Shown: positions 23,001 through 34,800 of the stretch, piece by piece
How the letters are laid out: each line of letters begins with the position of its first letter
Numbering within the stretch: position 1 is the stretch's first letter
DNA from: Atriophallophorus winterbourni
Lineage: Eukaryota; Platyhelminthes; Trematoda; Plagiorchiida; Microphallidae
Direction: 5' to 3'
NCBI GenBank assembly: GCA_013407085.1
Contig: JACCGJ010018344.1
Location: 1-64,000, forward strand
DNA length: 64,000 nt
Translations under genes and position numbers: made by a program
The notes under the pieces: generated by a model
What the model was told of the DNA's origin: nothing
Databases searched by the model: none
What the model saw: only the letters and a program-made list of their open reading frames with translations

Positions 23001-25734
23001 GCAAACATGCAAGACTATTTGCTGCTCCCGAAAGTTGCATGTTCTGCGAGAAAGTAGTGAGTGGTAAGGTCCTAGCTGTCGCATGCGAATCTGTATACTT
23101 GAGCGGTATGCAAAATATGACAAATCAATGACTCCGTAGATGATGTTTCGCAAATGAACAATGGAAGTTACCCATCTGTATGCTACATCTGTTACACGTG
23201 TAAGATGAACATACAACCGTGATACCGCACACAAAATATATGTATACGATTTCTTTCAAGAGAATGTCTGATAGTCTCAAATTAGCCCGAGTGCCTTAAA
23301 GAAAGATGAGTAACCAAAATAACATGGTCAGATGAAAAATCTGAAAATTTCGTTCTCAAATTTTGGTGTTCAAAATAATCCAAAACTATGTTCAGGTTAG
23401 TCAACCAGAGTAAATCCGGTTTATCCAATAAAATGGTTAAAGTGGAGGGTCAGAAAAGAAAACAGTAATAGATCTAATCAACGTCAACAAATAAAAATCA
23501 ATGTCGCGTGTTGTTACTTAAAATTGTTTAGCCGAAATGGATGTTGATCAAGGCAAAGAAAGATCACGAACTAGTCATTTTTGGTGTCATAAGTTTGGTC
23601 CAATGATTTTGATTGCAATCGCCTCAGCTGTTCCCAGACAACTCTTCATGACACGTAGTGAGTGACCATGTAAACAACTAAGAACGCCTCTTCAAGCTTT
23701 ACTCTGCGGTCTTTGTCGATCAGACGAGCAAGAATCAAACTATTCATCTTTTTAGAACAGCCTTTACATAATCACCAAGGGCGATTTTCAGATATTCGCT
23801 TTGTCAATTACCACGTCCAATGACTAAAATATCATCCGTACAAACATCATCAAAGAAAATTCTGTATCTTCGGCTCAAAATTTAAGACTACACATCAATT
23901 GACTCGCTCACAGGCAAGCTGGAAAAGTGAGAATAACCTTCACCAACAAACTGATAATAAGACAGCAGCTGAAAGACTAGCTACCACATCAAATAACGTC
24001 AATGTGTTTGTCAGTTTACCTTTTCATGTGGAGCAGAAACTGGTAAAGCGACTGTCTTAACATCACCAATGTTAGTTAAACAATGGTTGTACTAAGAAGG
24101 TGAACAGTTCGATTCTAGCTCATCTTATTGACTTGGGCCGTCGAGGAAAACCTGGAGAAGCATTCTTATTTCTTTACACGGCTCCCCACGTGTCACGAAG
24201 ATTATGCTGGAACCTCTTGCGGACAGCTGGGGCGATTGGAATGAAAATCTTTAGGCATAAATGTTGCCTCAATCAACGACTAGTTCGTGATCTATTAGGG
24301 CTTTGGCCAACATCCATATCGACCGAACACATTTCACTAGCAACACGTGACATTGATTTTTTACTAGTTGATGTTGATTAAATCCATTTGTTTTCTTACG
24401 CTTGTATTGTACAGCTAGATGAAAAATACGGAAAAGGAATTCCTTCGATTAATTGAAGTGTTTTGTTGACAAATATTGGAATTTTTAGTCAATTGTTATT
24501 TTAAGTTTCGAATCAGAATCTGTAATTGGCTAATGTTTGATATTTTAAGAGTACATATATATAATATACTTTCTACTTGCATTTTAATATTTAATTCTTG
24601 CAAATGAATCGAAGTTTGTTTTAAAAAATCAAATCCTTTTCAAATGAACTCCAAGAAACATTTTCAAAGAAACAAACACTGCATGGAACTGTTTGCACTC
24701 ACCAGACAAAAATTCTGATCACGTTCTGCGTACAATAAAACAGTGATGAATTGGTAGAAATAGTTGAAAAGAAAGCAAGATTGTTGTAACAAACCCTATT
24801 AAATCACGCATAAAAGTTCAATTGCTTCGATTTGGCAGAGAAATGATGTGAAAAACTTGGTTGCGAAAAATGACGGACTAACAATGTAAACGTGAATGAA
24901 AAGCAAATTGCCTTTGAAGGATGTTCACAAAATTTCGTAATTTCCTACTATTTGATTGAGGTAAATAAACTAATGTTTACTCGCGAGAAAATCGATTCGT
25001 TTCAAAAACAAAACAAAGAGTAAAATCGAATGTTTTCCCGTCAGTTTTTGAAGTTGAAATGTTTTCAAATTTCGGGAATTCCGAGTGGCGCATTTTTGTT
25101 AGTTTTATTGCCTAAGCTGTAACAAGCAGTAGCGCGACTTAGTTAACCTTTTCTTTTTGAATTCGTCAAAAATGCACTATTAACAAAACAAATCAAAATT
25201 TGATCATGCATAATTGTTATGCACGCGTGAATCCAAAGAGATCACTTGAGTATTTTTTTAAAATATTTCGCTCTTATAAAACCATTATGCAATGGTAATA
25301 ACTTAACGTTTTCCAGTACTTTCGTCATGTTCTATTTACTGTCTGATTGTTGGCCCATTAAGCCATTGCTCATCACCGTACGAAGCTGCATGGTGTTAAG
25401 CTGTTTCAGTAATTTTTCAACTATTGTATGTACCACTTTTCATTTGAGTTTGCTGGAATCTGGATTAGGCGCATTTACCAAAATTCGCAAACAATGTGGG
25501 ATTCGAATCTGAACCATTCTAACGAATGTCAAACGTCATAGCTCAGTGCCACCGTAGCAACTGTGGCTTTTGACATTATCATCTGACTTATGGCACTTGG
25601 CAAACCGTCAAAGCATGCAAGTGGTATATTCCCATTATGTGTGTAGCTACAATGCATCTCCCAGATTGCATCATCATTCGAATACAATGCAGTACATCTC
25701 TAAGTTTGTTAATTTTCTGTTTTGCTACTTTCAG
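20011..25734. other. Non-coding region upstream of the first recognised KCNQ exon
   Basis: No domain recognised. A frame at 24,100-24,381 (93 codons, GTG start) is the longest. About 23,540-23,660 shares a diverged block (ACGAACTARTC...TTTTGATYGC...CCTCAGCTGTTC) with 54,300-54,390, so it holds a dispersed repeat. The exon for the channel N-terminus (vertebrate exon 1 equivalent) must lie here or left of the window; I searched by eye for the conserved YNFLERP motif and did not find it. Confidence 0.45.
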
Positions 25735-25825
25735 ATTCGCGTCAGTACTCGGGTCGTTAATTGTCAGCGTACTCAACACTATTGAAGATCTGTACAAACC
25801 TGCTGGGCGGGTACTTTTATATATG
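25735..25825 (+). CDS. KCNQ: KCNQ exon: S1 and S1-S2 loop
   Basis: Acceptor GCTACTTTCAG and donor GTAAATA. Starts with one base of a split codon and ends in phase 0; 91 nt. Reads [18 protein letters not shown], the S1 helix with the conserved SVLxTIE, then the short extracellular loop. The preceding exon must end with two bases of the split codon. Confidence 0.9.
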
Positions 25826-28800
25826 GTAAATATAGATTTCTACTCAGTCATTTTGAAAGAATTGCCATCTGAAATGCAACTGTCCAAATCCCCATCAGTA
25901 ACATGCAGCATAAAATTTCTTCTTGGTGTAATATTATTTCAGCAACGAAGAACATCGTAAAATTTGTCACCAAATAAAAGTTTTGTTCCAATTGGTTGAC
26001 ATCGTTATGCATCCAATAAAAAAATCGATCTACGCATTATGAACTTGAGTTTGGTATGCAGATGAAAGTATGACGAGAAAAAAAACCACAGTATACGCCA
26101 ATATGAGTATAATTAGTTTCTTAAAACTCTTTCATTGGTTTATTTCAGGAACTTGCATTACTTTTCTGGTTTTTCACGGAGTACTGTGTTCGTCTGTGGA
26201 GTGCCGGATGCAGATCGAGATATCAAACATGGCGCGGTAGGATACAATTTGCACGGAGACCGTTTTGTATAGTTGGTACGCCACTGTAAACCCGCATGGT
26301 ATCAATTATTTCTTCTCTATTTGTTTATTATTTTAATAATAAAATAAGAAACCATCCAAGGATCTGCCATTCAAACAACTGTCAGAAAGTTATCAATAAA
26401 ACTAAATTCGAGGCTTCGATGAGTTTCACCAAATTTCCAGGCTTTACAAGAACTTATAAAGTGGGAAATTGATTGACGCTGATGGCATTAGGGTATTTTC
26501 CACAGCATAGCATCAATAATTCAAACCGTATTTTTGGCATGAGATTACTGATGGTTTACTCAAAGGTTCCGTTTTCTAATTATTAAAACAGTTACTTAAT
26601 TATTTATGTAGTTTTATTTGAAAGAATATTATGAAGTTACTATGATGAAGCCAATCAATCTCATTTACATCAATTCAAATGAATGGAATGGAGGAAATCA
26701 AATCACCTTTTGTTTTTCCAATATCGTCTGTCTGTGTAAACTTAATAACAATAATGCATAGTCTGGTCAACATCTATGTAAACTGTTCTGCAAAACAGGA
26801 TTTTAAACTGATTTAAACCTTGTTAGGCACCTGTGATACATTCTTATAGAAACGAAACATGTTTAAGCTTTAGAGACGATTTACAACCACTGACAATTGT
26901 GTTAAACGCAATGGCCGAAGTAAAAATAATTAACAAAAAGCGGTAAAACGCAGGATGTGGAATAAATGCAGGAAAGCTTGAAAATATTTTATTAAAGCAT
27001 ATACATTTTGCAATATACTCATAGGTTTACAGAGAGCGTGAGTGGAATCGTCAACATCAGCAACCTTATCTAATGGCTTTAAATTTTTAGCAGTCTACTA
27101 TTATTCCGCTGTTTTGTGCCATGCGCATTTTGCTAGTATTGTCAGTAACTAGTGAGTGTAAGCAACACGAACCCGGTTCTGGAGTTTGTGATAGATGTTC
27201 TCAGAGTCAATTCGTTCAAACAAGCTTCAAAGTAAGAATGCTTATTTGCACGCATTTGCATCACAAACACATCCTACGCTTTGAATTTATTAGAAAATCT
27301 GATTTTTGTTCGTTCATCTTAAACAGAAATATTATCTAAAAATGGATTAAATAATATGACGCGTTTTCGTTTATATCCAGTTAGCTACCCGATAAGGTTT
27401 AATTTATTTGAAAATATATATATGCTGAGTTGTATCAATATATCAACTGCGCTGCTCCATCTATCATACATAGCCCAAAATTTGCAACTATTCAAAGAAA
27501 ATATTAATATCGTAACGCTTTCCGACGATACAGTAACGACGTTTATAATCGCAAAACCCAGGATTACGTGCTAATTGTAATATTTCTTATGAGGATGTAA
27601 CACATCCAGATTTGTAACAAACAGAACCTGGACAGCCTTGTGGACAATAAATGCTACAATTTCGGATAGAAAACCGTGCTACTATTCGCGTATTAGGTAG
27701 CAGAAACGAAAAGGCGATTAGCAAATGTACAGCCAGTGGATATGCTTTAGATATGCGAGCCATTTTCATTTCAATAAAAATAAAATCATTCTAATAATAA
27801 TCAAAAAGTGAATATTTATTACTTTCACAGATATAGTCATCATAATCGCCAGTGTTGTTGTGCTGGCTGCCGACAGTGATCGGAATGTTTTCGCAGCAAC
27901 GGCTTTGCGTGGTCTACGATTCTTTCAAATTCTTCGCATGATACGTATGGATCGACGTGGAGGGTCATTCAAATTGTTGGCTTCCGTTGTTTGGGCGCAT
28001 CGACAGGTAATTGTTCTCAGGGTAACAAAATTTTGTTTCAATCCACTTTATCTTTACTAAATTTTAAATACGTTATAATGCTTTACCGAACCGATCAAGT
28101 CACTAGGGCTGTTGCTGTGTGCTGGTTTCTTCAAGATGGATCAATACACGCGAAAATATTCACATACAGAACAGTGTGTAAGACTTCGGCACTATTTTAT
28201 TACCCAACTATTATCTCCATATACGGTGCGAATCTGGGTTAGACATATGTTCCGCTTTATACAAAAGCGGCAGGATGTGAACCTTGGATGCCAAAACGAA
28301 AATACAACGTCATATTACCCGTGCCTTCACAAACCTTCTAAATGTTACTTTTAAATATATTTAACGATACATGAGTACCAATAACCCACCTCTGGATTTA
28401 CTCCGTGTGAGAAGACTACTTTAATGAATCAGTGTCAATGTTCGATGGAGAGTTAAATGAATAGTTTGCTGGTGCTCACATTTGCGCACTTTGTCAGATG
28501 GTCTCCGAAGTAAACGTATTTAACATGATGAGCTACAGTAAGCAAATCAAAAATGCCTGCATATCATGGATAGATTCAAAGTGATAGTAACCATCTGATT
28601 AGCTCGATTATAACAAAATAATTAAAAGGCAAGTATCTCATCAATAATTTTTTTCATGAGAGAAATCGTTCTGTTGCTTGTCTAACTTAAACAGGTAGAA
28701 GTAGGGGTACCGGTTAACATCCAAAAACATGAATATATATTAGAAAATTCTTTTTAACTTTTCAATAGCAAACGATTCTCAGTATACAGGAGGAAAAAAA

Positions 28801-31800
28801 ACGAAACCTGTTTCGAGAGAAACCTCAGTATATCTTCACAGTTGGCTACTTAAAATAATGTCCATACAGGGTTGTTAAATACTTTATAAAATCAAAAGTT
28901 GTGAGTTAGGCATAAAAAATCTTTAGTAGTAGTAGGACAAGGCAACGTGAAAAATTAAATAGACCCGTACTTCACAGATAATAAACGTATGTGTCAATTT
29001 TTATACGGCGAGCTCTGCATTATGTTGCTCATTTCCATTAGTTGAACCGCTCCCCTCATGTGTGTGTTCAGCAATCGAACAGATTGGTCGTCCTAGCCCT
29101 ATTTAAGCGTGGCTTATAGCTACAAGCATGTTTACTATTTTTGTACTGTATCATGTCACGCGAATACTGACCGTAATATCCAAACGATGAACGGGGATAG
29201 TGGAATGTGGAATGGGAAAGCATGCAAAAATGGACAATTTGTTCGACCCTATCTAGCTAAACTGACTAAAATTGAGTCATAGCATATCAGCTTGAAGTGT
29301 GCCATTTTCCCGTCATTCACTTTGTTTTAGGAACAGTTGTTCGGATCGATCTATTAAAAGATAACATGAAGTTGAAATCCACTGTTTGCCCGTAGGTAAT
29401 CAATGTAAATTTGTATATTTCAGATTTAAAGACACGATGAAGTTCATTTATTCCCTATTTAGTTAGTAAGTAATATACCAATCCTAGAATTCTAAGGGAA
29501 ATTCAATTGAGTAGGTGAAATAGAAGTATAATTATAACTTGTTTTAGACTGCGGTATCAAATAAGTGCATGCAGCTTCAAAAATAGAATTAATAGAATAA
29601 ATAAATTCGCGTGTTTGATCTAATTTTATATAACATTTTAGTGAATTGTATTTATAGTCATTCTATTATATATTATAGATTTCCTGAACTGTCGAGAAAT
29701 TCCCAAAACAAATTAATATTTCCATGAGTTTTGCGAATACAATGTAACAAAATCATTTGATATCATATGAATATAACCGCAATTCGGTTGGAAATCAAGT
29801 TAATCTTCTTATGTTCGCGCGGGATTAAAAATCCACTTGTTAGATTAAAATATTTAATAATTGATAACGTCATTTTCACATGTTCTATCTCATATTCCAT
29901 CAGGAATTGTTCACAACGATGTACATTGGATTTCTTTGCCTAATCTTCATGTCATTCTTGATTTATCTGGTGGAGAAGAAAGATAATGAAAAAATACGAT
30001 CTTATGCAGATGCTCTCTGGTGGGGAGTTGTAAGTTTTTTCATTTCTTATTTCACAAACGACAAAAATGTTTCAGCATATAAACCTGTTGGCCAATTAAT
30101 CGTGCTTCACATGATGTGAACCTTGAACTTGCTTTTTCAATCTGTTGGCACAATAGAAAATGCTTTTTAAAAAGGACGTTTCTAAAGTATTGGGTTAAAA
30201 CTTACAACTTCTATAATTGAACCTTCCATTTTTGACATTGGTCGGCTGTACATAAAACGACCAAAGTGTTGATTCAATACAACAGTGACATCGAATGCCA
30301 AATATAATTTAAAAACTACGGAAGTTGATTTGGTTGCTTACCGATAATAAATAATAGCAACAAAAAGGGTACTAAGTGCAGTTGATAACAAAGCGACCGC
30401 AATCATATTGATTATATTTGCCTTGGTTCGAATATATAAGAATATATATTTTTTAAATTGATTTGTTTTATCGAGTCACAAAATATTGTTCTCCAAGTTC
30501 AATGTTCACACGAAACTTGTTCTTTCTGTGCGACGCTTGCAAGGATCAGGCTTTTACTTTTCATTCGCTTTGTGGAGAAATTAATTTAATTACTGAAATT
30601 CGTGTACACGAATAAAGTCATTTTCTTCTTCTTCTAATGGTAAATAGTTGCAACAGAAAGCGTGCATAATAAAATTATATTTCAGCCCATTTTCGGTTTT
30701 ACGAACGGGTGCCGCCAACAGTTCTTTGAAAATTAATAAGGGTAAATAAATGAAAATTCTAATTGTCACACCATATCATAAAATTTCTGATATGAGCTCT
30801 GGTACCTTTAGAGATTTCATCGTAACCTACATTCCATCTATGACACATTTGCATATTTATCTGAAAGTCGGCTATGTCGGATATATTCGTGCATACTTGA
30901 TCCAACTACGGCGTGGTTGACCTTGTGTTAGCGATCTGCTGGTTTTCGTCTCTTCTTTCTCCAGTTAGTGCTGTATTGGAGCTTTTATATTCGATCAACC
31001 CAATGGTGTATTCGAAGATCAAGTAGCGCACTTTGAAAGATATCACGTTAAATCATTTTCAGTGGCATATCTTCAATGGTCGAAGCAACTAGGACGACAA
31101 ACCTTAAATTTTGCTTCGACGCCAATTCTACCCGATACCATATGACCTCGTCTAAATCGATCTATCATTGACTTTGTACGTTTTGAACAACCATGCATTT
31201 CATTATTCCACAAGAATAGAGGATTTGAATTAAGCGATACATTGGCGTGTAAGTGGTGTGCAATTGCGGGGCATGTGAGCAACACCATAGTTTAAAACGA
31301 TACATTGTTCACGGACTGTTATTTGCAAAACGCACATGACTTGCGGGGGTGGCATTGTGAAGGTGCAAAAATCATTAGCGATGAGCGCTAATTACGAGCT
31401 TTCGAATAAGATGCAGAACTCTACCCTCCGACACAACATAAGAGCAAGAAGCGATGAAAAGATCGACGACGAAAATTGCGAACTCCTAATATTTCAGGTT
31501 TCGGATTGATTGCATTCGAACGGTTCGAGCGACAACATCTTTGGAAATATGAGATGGTGGACAACGTCAGCCGGTCAAACAAGCCCTGCGAGGCGAGGGC
31601 ATGTAGTGTATAGACTGACAAATCAGATCGAAGTGACAATCGGGGCAGACATATTGAGGATCCGCTTTGCGCTTTTTTGTTTTGCCTATATAAGATAGGC
31701 ATGCTTTGTTCTTTATCTTGTACGCAATAAGAGCCCTTGGCTAATCGGCTTGTCTGGTGTTGTGGGACTCGTGGGGGAACGCGATTATAGTTGGACAGGT

Positions 31801-34800
31801 TGACCTCAGAGAATCCAGACACAATCGATGTGCGTGTGTGCAACGCGTGCGGGGACGTGATTGTCATTTGACCGAAATGTGAAAATTGGCCAGATGTGCG
31901 CCAGCTGCCACACGTTGACTTGAATTGACGTGACGCAATGATTTCCGCCCTGTCTGTTGTGCGTGGTGTGTTGTTGAACTGGCATTGTAGCAGTAGGACG
32001 TTTCGTCATCAAGCCTGATGACATCTGAACTTCTTGAGAAGTGTTCAAAATCGTCGTGTTTTCTGATTTTTATACGCTGACCGTTCTGTTTCCTTCCGAT
32101 TCATTGGTGGTTCTCAAGGTCGCACTGCCTAATGTTCGGTTCCTCATTGGTAAATACATGTCGTCCAATTGAATGTGTTGATTCAATGACCGCGTTGTGG
32201 AGTTCCACGCTCAAAGTCTGAGCCATATTATTCTGATGGATTTTAGAATCCATTCCTAAATCTCCATTCTATTCAATGCTATTCTAAGCAGATTATTTTC
32301 GACTAGGTGCAACAAATAGTTTAAGCGAAATAATAACATGAAGGGATTTGTTGATATTGATTAATCAATTAACTTATGCTTCTATGTATAGGTTCACTTC
32401 CCACACGATAGTATTTTAAATGTTATTCAGCGTAAGCCACTTAGATTTCATTAGGCAATAATGTGACAAGTAACAAGAGCGTTCTCCTAAGATTAAAGCA
32501 TATAATGCGTATTTGTATACTAACATTGTCAAGTATGCATGTGTTGCGGCTGTTGCAATATAACTGAAAGTAAATCGTATTTGCGGTTAAAATTTAAGTT
32601 GCTCTTTTAAATGCTCTGCCTAAAATACGTGTATAAACGCTTAAAATTATTCATGTAATATTTATAAACGGATTCTGCATATTAAGTACATTTTAATAAT
32701 TACTATTCTATGTAAAATGTTAGGCAGAATCGTATTTTTTCAATTTGCAAAAATTAAATTGACTTGAATTTCATTCAAATAACTTGAGTTAAGTATAGCA
32801 ATATGGGTGGAACTTGGCAAAGGGTTTGTCTGTCTCACGGTGAAAAAAATTAATCACTGGACATGGAAAGTAGCTTATTTTCTATAAAGCCTAATATTTT
32901 AGATACATATTGTTTTTGTGATGGACTATATTTCTGATAATATCGTATACCAGAAAGCTGGGGTAATCTGTAAAACACTAATTATCACATTTTGAATCTT
33001 TTATAATAAAAATGTCGTATTATGTTAAAATTTATGCACGAGTACTTATTCATCGATGCGCACGATTTCTCTAATTCACCGGTAACCTCATCAATAAAAA
33101 TGGGAAGCAAAATTATAGCGAGCATTCATCTTAGCTAAAATCATCAGATTGACCAGATGCTTGGATAAATGTTCCGATATTGCTGTATATATCCGATGCG
33201 AATGCAAAGTTGTGTTCGACCGACAGTCAATATATTTCCTTATTGTAATATTGCCTGTGAAATGTTTTATGTTACAACGAATTAAAAATGAAAATACAGA
33301 GCTCCAAATCGCCTTAGATCGAATTCACGAATCACAAATCTTTTATTATACATATTCAAAATATAATTCCAGATAACTGTTATCGTAGATAATAAAGTCA
33401 TATTAAAAATAATAATGCGAATAAAATTTGCGTAAATAAAAATATATGCACTAGTGACAAAATAATCAATAATGTTTATCACCTTGAAAACTATGCGAAA
33501 TAATATGTAACATTGCTAACTAAATTGAAAATACCAGATTGTTTTTAAATTTAAACAGAAAAATATCGCGAATAATATTTGATCGAATAAATTGGACAGC
33601 TCTCATCATCACAACCATATCATTTTTCCTGGATGTCACTACGATTTCGTTATCAAGATCATAATTTGTCTGGTTGATTTTATAACCACATATCGATCAC
33701 AGATGTGCAAAAATACGATGTGTCCGCATAGTTTTTCGAGTTTAATGAATGTTGGAAAAGTAGAGATATGTATGAATTTTCTACATATCCATCTCCGGGT
33801 TTTGACTTTGGGTTAAATTTTTAATTCAGCATAGTTCAGACGACGATTGAAAATATAGGTGATATTATTGGGCAGACTTTTTACTGAATATATCAAAAGT
33901 TTGCTGGAATCCTTTTAAAATGTCCACCACAGTCGTCAAAGTTAATATAAATCTAATAACATTCAAAGCGACACAAATTCATGCGATTAGATTATAATGA
34001 ATCAAATACCGAAGGGCATTAACAAATATTTTATGGTCAATTGTCTCTGTGCATTTGTCCTCACAACAGTACATGGAACCAAGAAATTAATTTATTCGAT
34101 CGCAACATTTTTATATTTCTTCTGGTGTCATGTTGTCTTTTCTCAAAAATCGTGAAAGTTAAAAATGATTGATATTTGCTTAGTTTTACTTATTGAAAAC
34201 CAAACCTTTTTGACTATGGTATTAACTATTTTCTACGGCAAAATGAGTCTAGTTTACTAGGATCTTCAATTTAACGAACCCAGGCATATTCGCATTCAGA
34301 GAATTATTTAGAGATTCTTGTATCAATATTTTCTTATTCCTCACAGGTCACACTCTGCACCGTTGGATATGGCGACACAGTTCCGCGTACTTGGATGGGA
34401 AAATTAATAGCTGCATTTTGTTCGCTGGCTGGCGTTTCGTTCTTCGCATTACCCGCTGTAAGTACAGATGACATAATTTTCTTTTCCTTTATATACATGA
34501 CTGCATATTACTGTTCCATAGGTGCTTTTGTGCTGTGAAGTGACGCTTTCGTTAAAAAAAGCTGACTAACGTTCCAAATTAACAAGATTCAACATTTTAT
34601 TAATGGTTGAAACTTGGCTTAACATTTTCTACTTGGTTCAAAGATAAATAAAATTTATTTACACGAATAATATGATGAAATATCGTCATGATTTGGATAA
34701 ATAAGTGCAATGTTTCTTAGTGAGTCCAAGCAACACAAAGGCTAATGTTCACATAAGAGTAAATCTTAATTTTATTTGTGAAATTCTTGTTGAGTTCGGG

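Larger units (their letters stand above)
25826..34346. other. KCNQ introns between S1 and pore exons
   Basis: Four introns (25,826-26,148; 26,276-27,830; 28,007-29,903; 30,030-34,346). They hold faint family-1 hammerhead relics near 27.1 and 29.1 kb and a LINE end at 30.6 kb. 31,073-32,050 is GC-richer, with open frames on the minus strand (148 codons at 31,421-31,867) that I could not assign. The rest is plain AT-rich sequence. Confidence 0.6.

Noticed and set aside
23290..23420. WSDEK-like reading suggesting a mariner transposase
   Set aside because: One short motif with no supporting downstream blocks.
24100..24381. 93-codon frame upstream of KCNQ as a possible first exon
   Set aside because: Begins with GTG, lacks the conserved KCNQ N-terminal motifs and no donor in the required phase was seen.
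31421..31867. 148-codon minus frame and neighbouring Cys-rich reading as a piggyBac-like transposase
   Set aside because: Cysteines resemble a zinc finger only in a second frame, and the neighbouring candidate catalytic piece is in the wrong order for that family.
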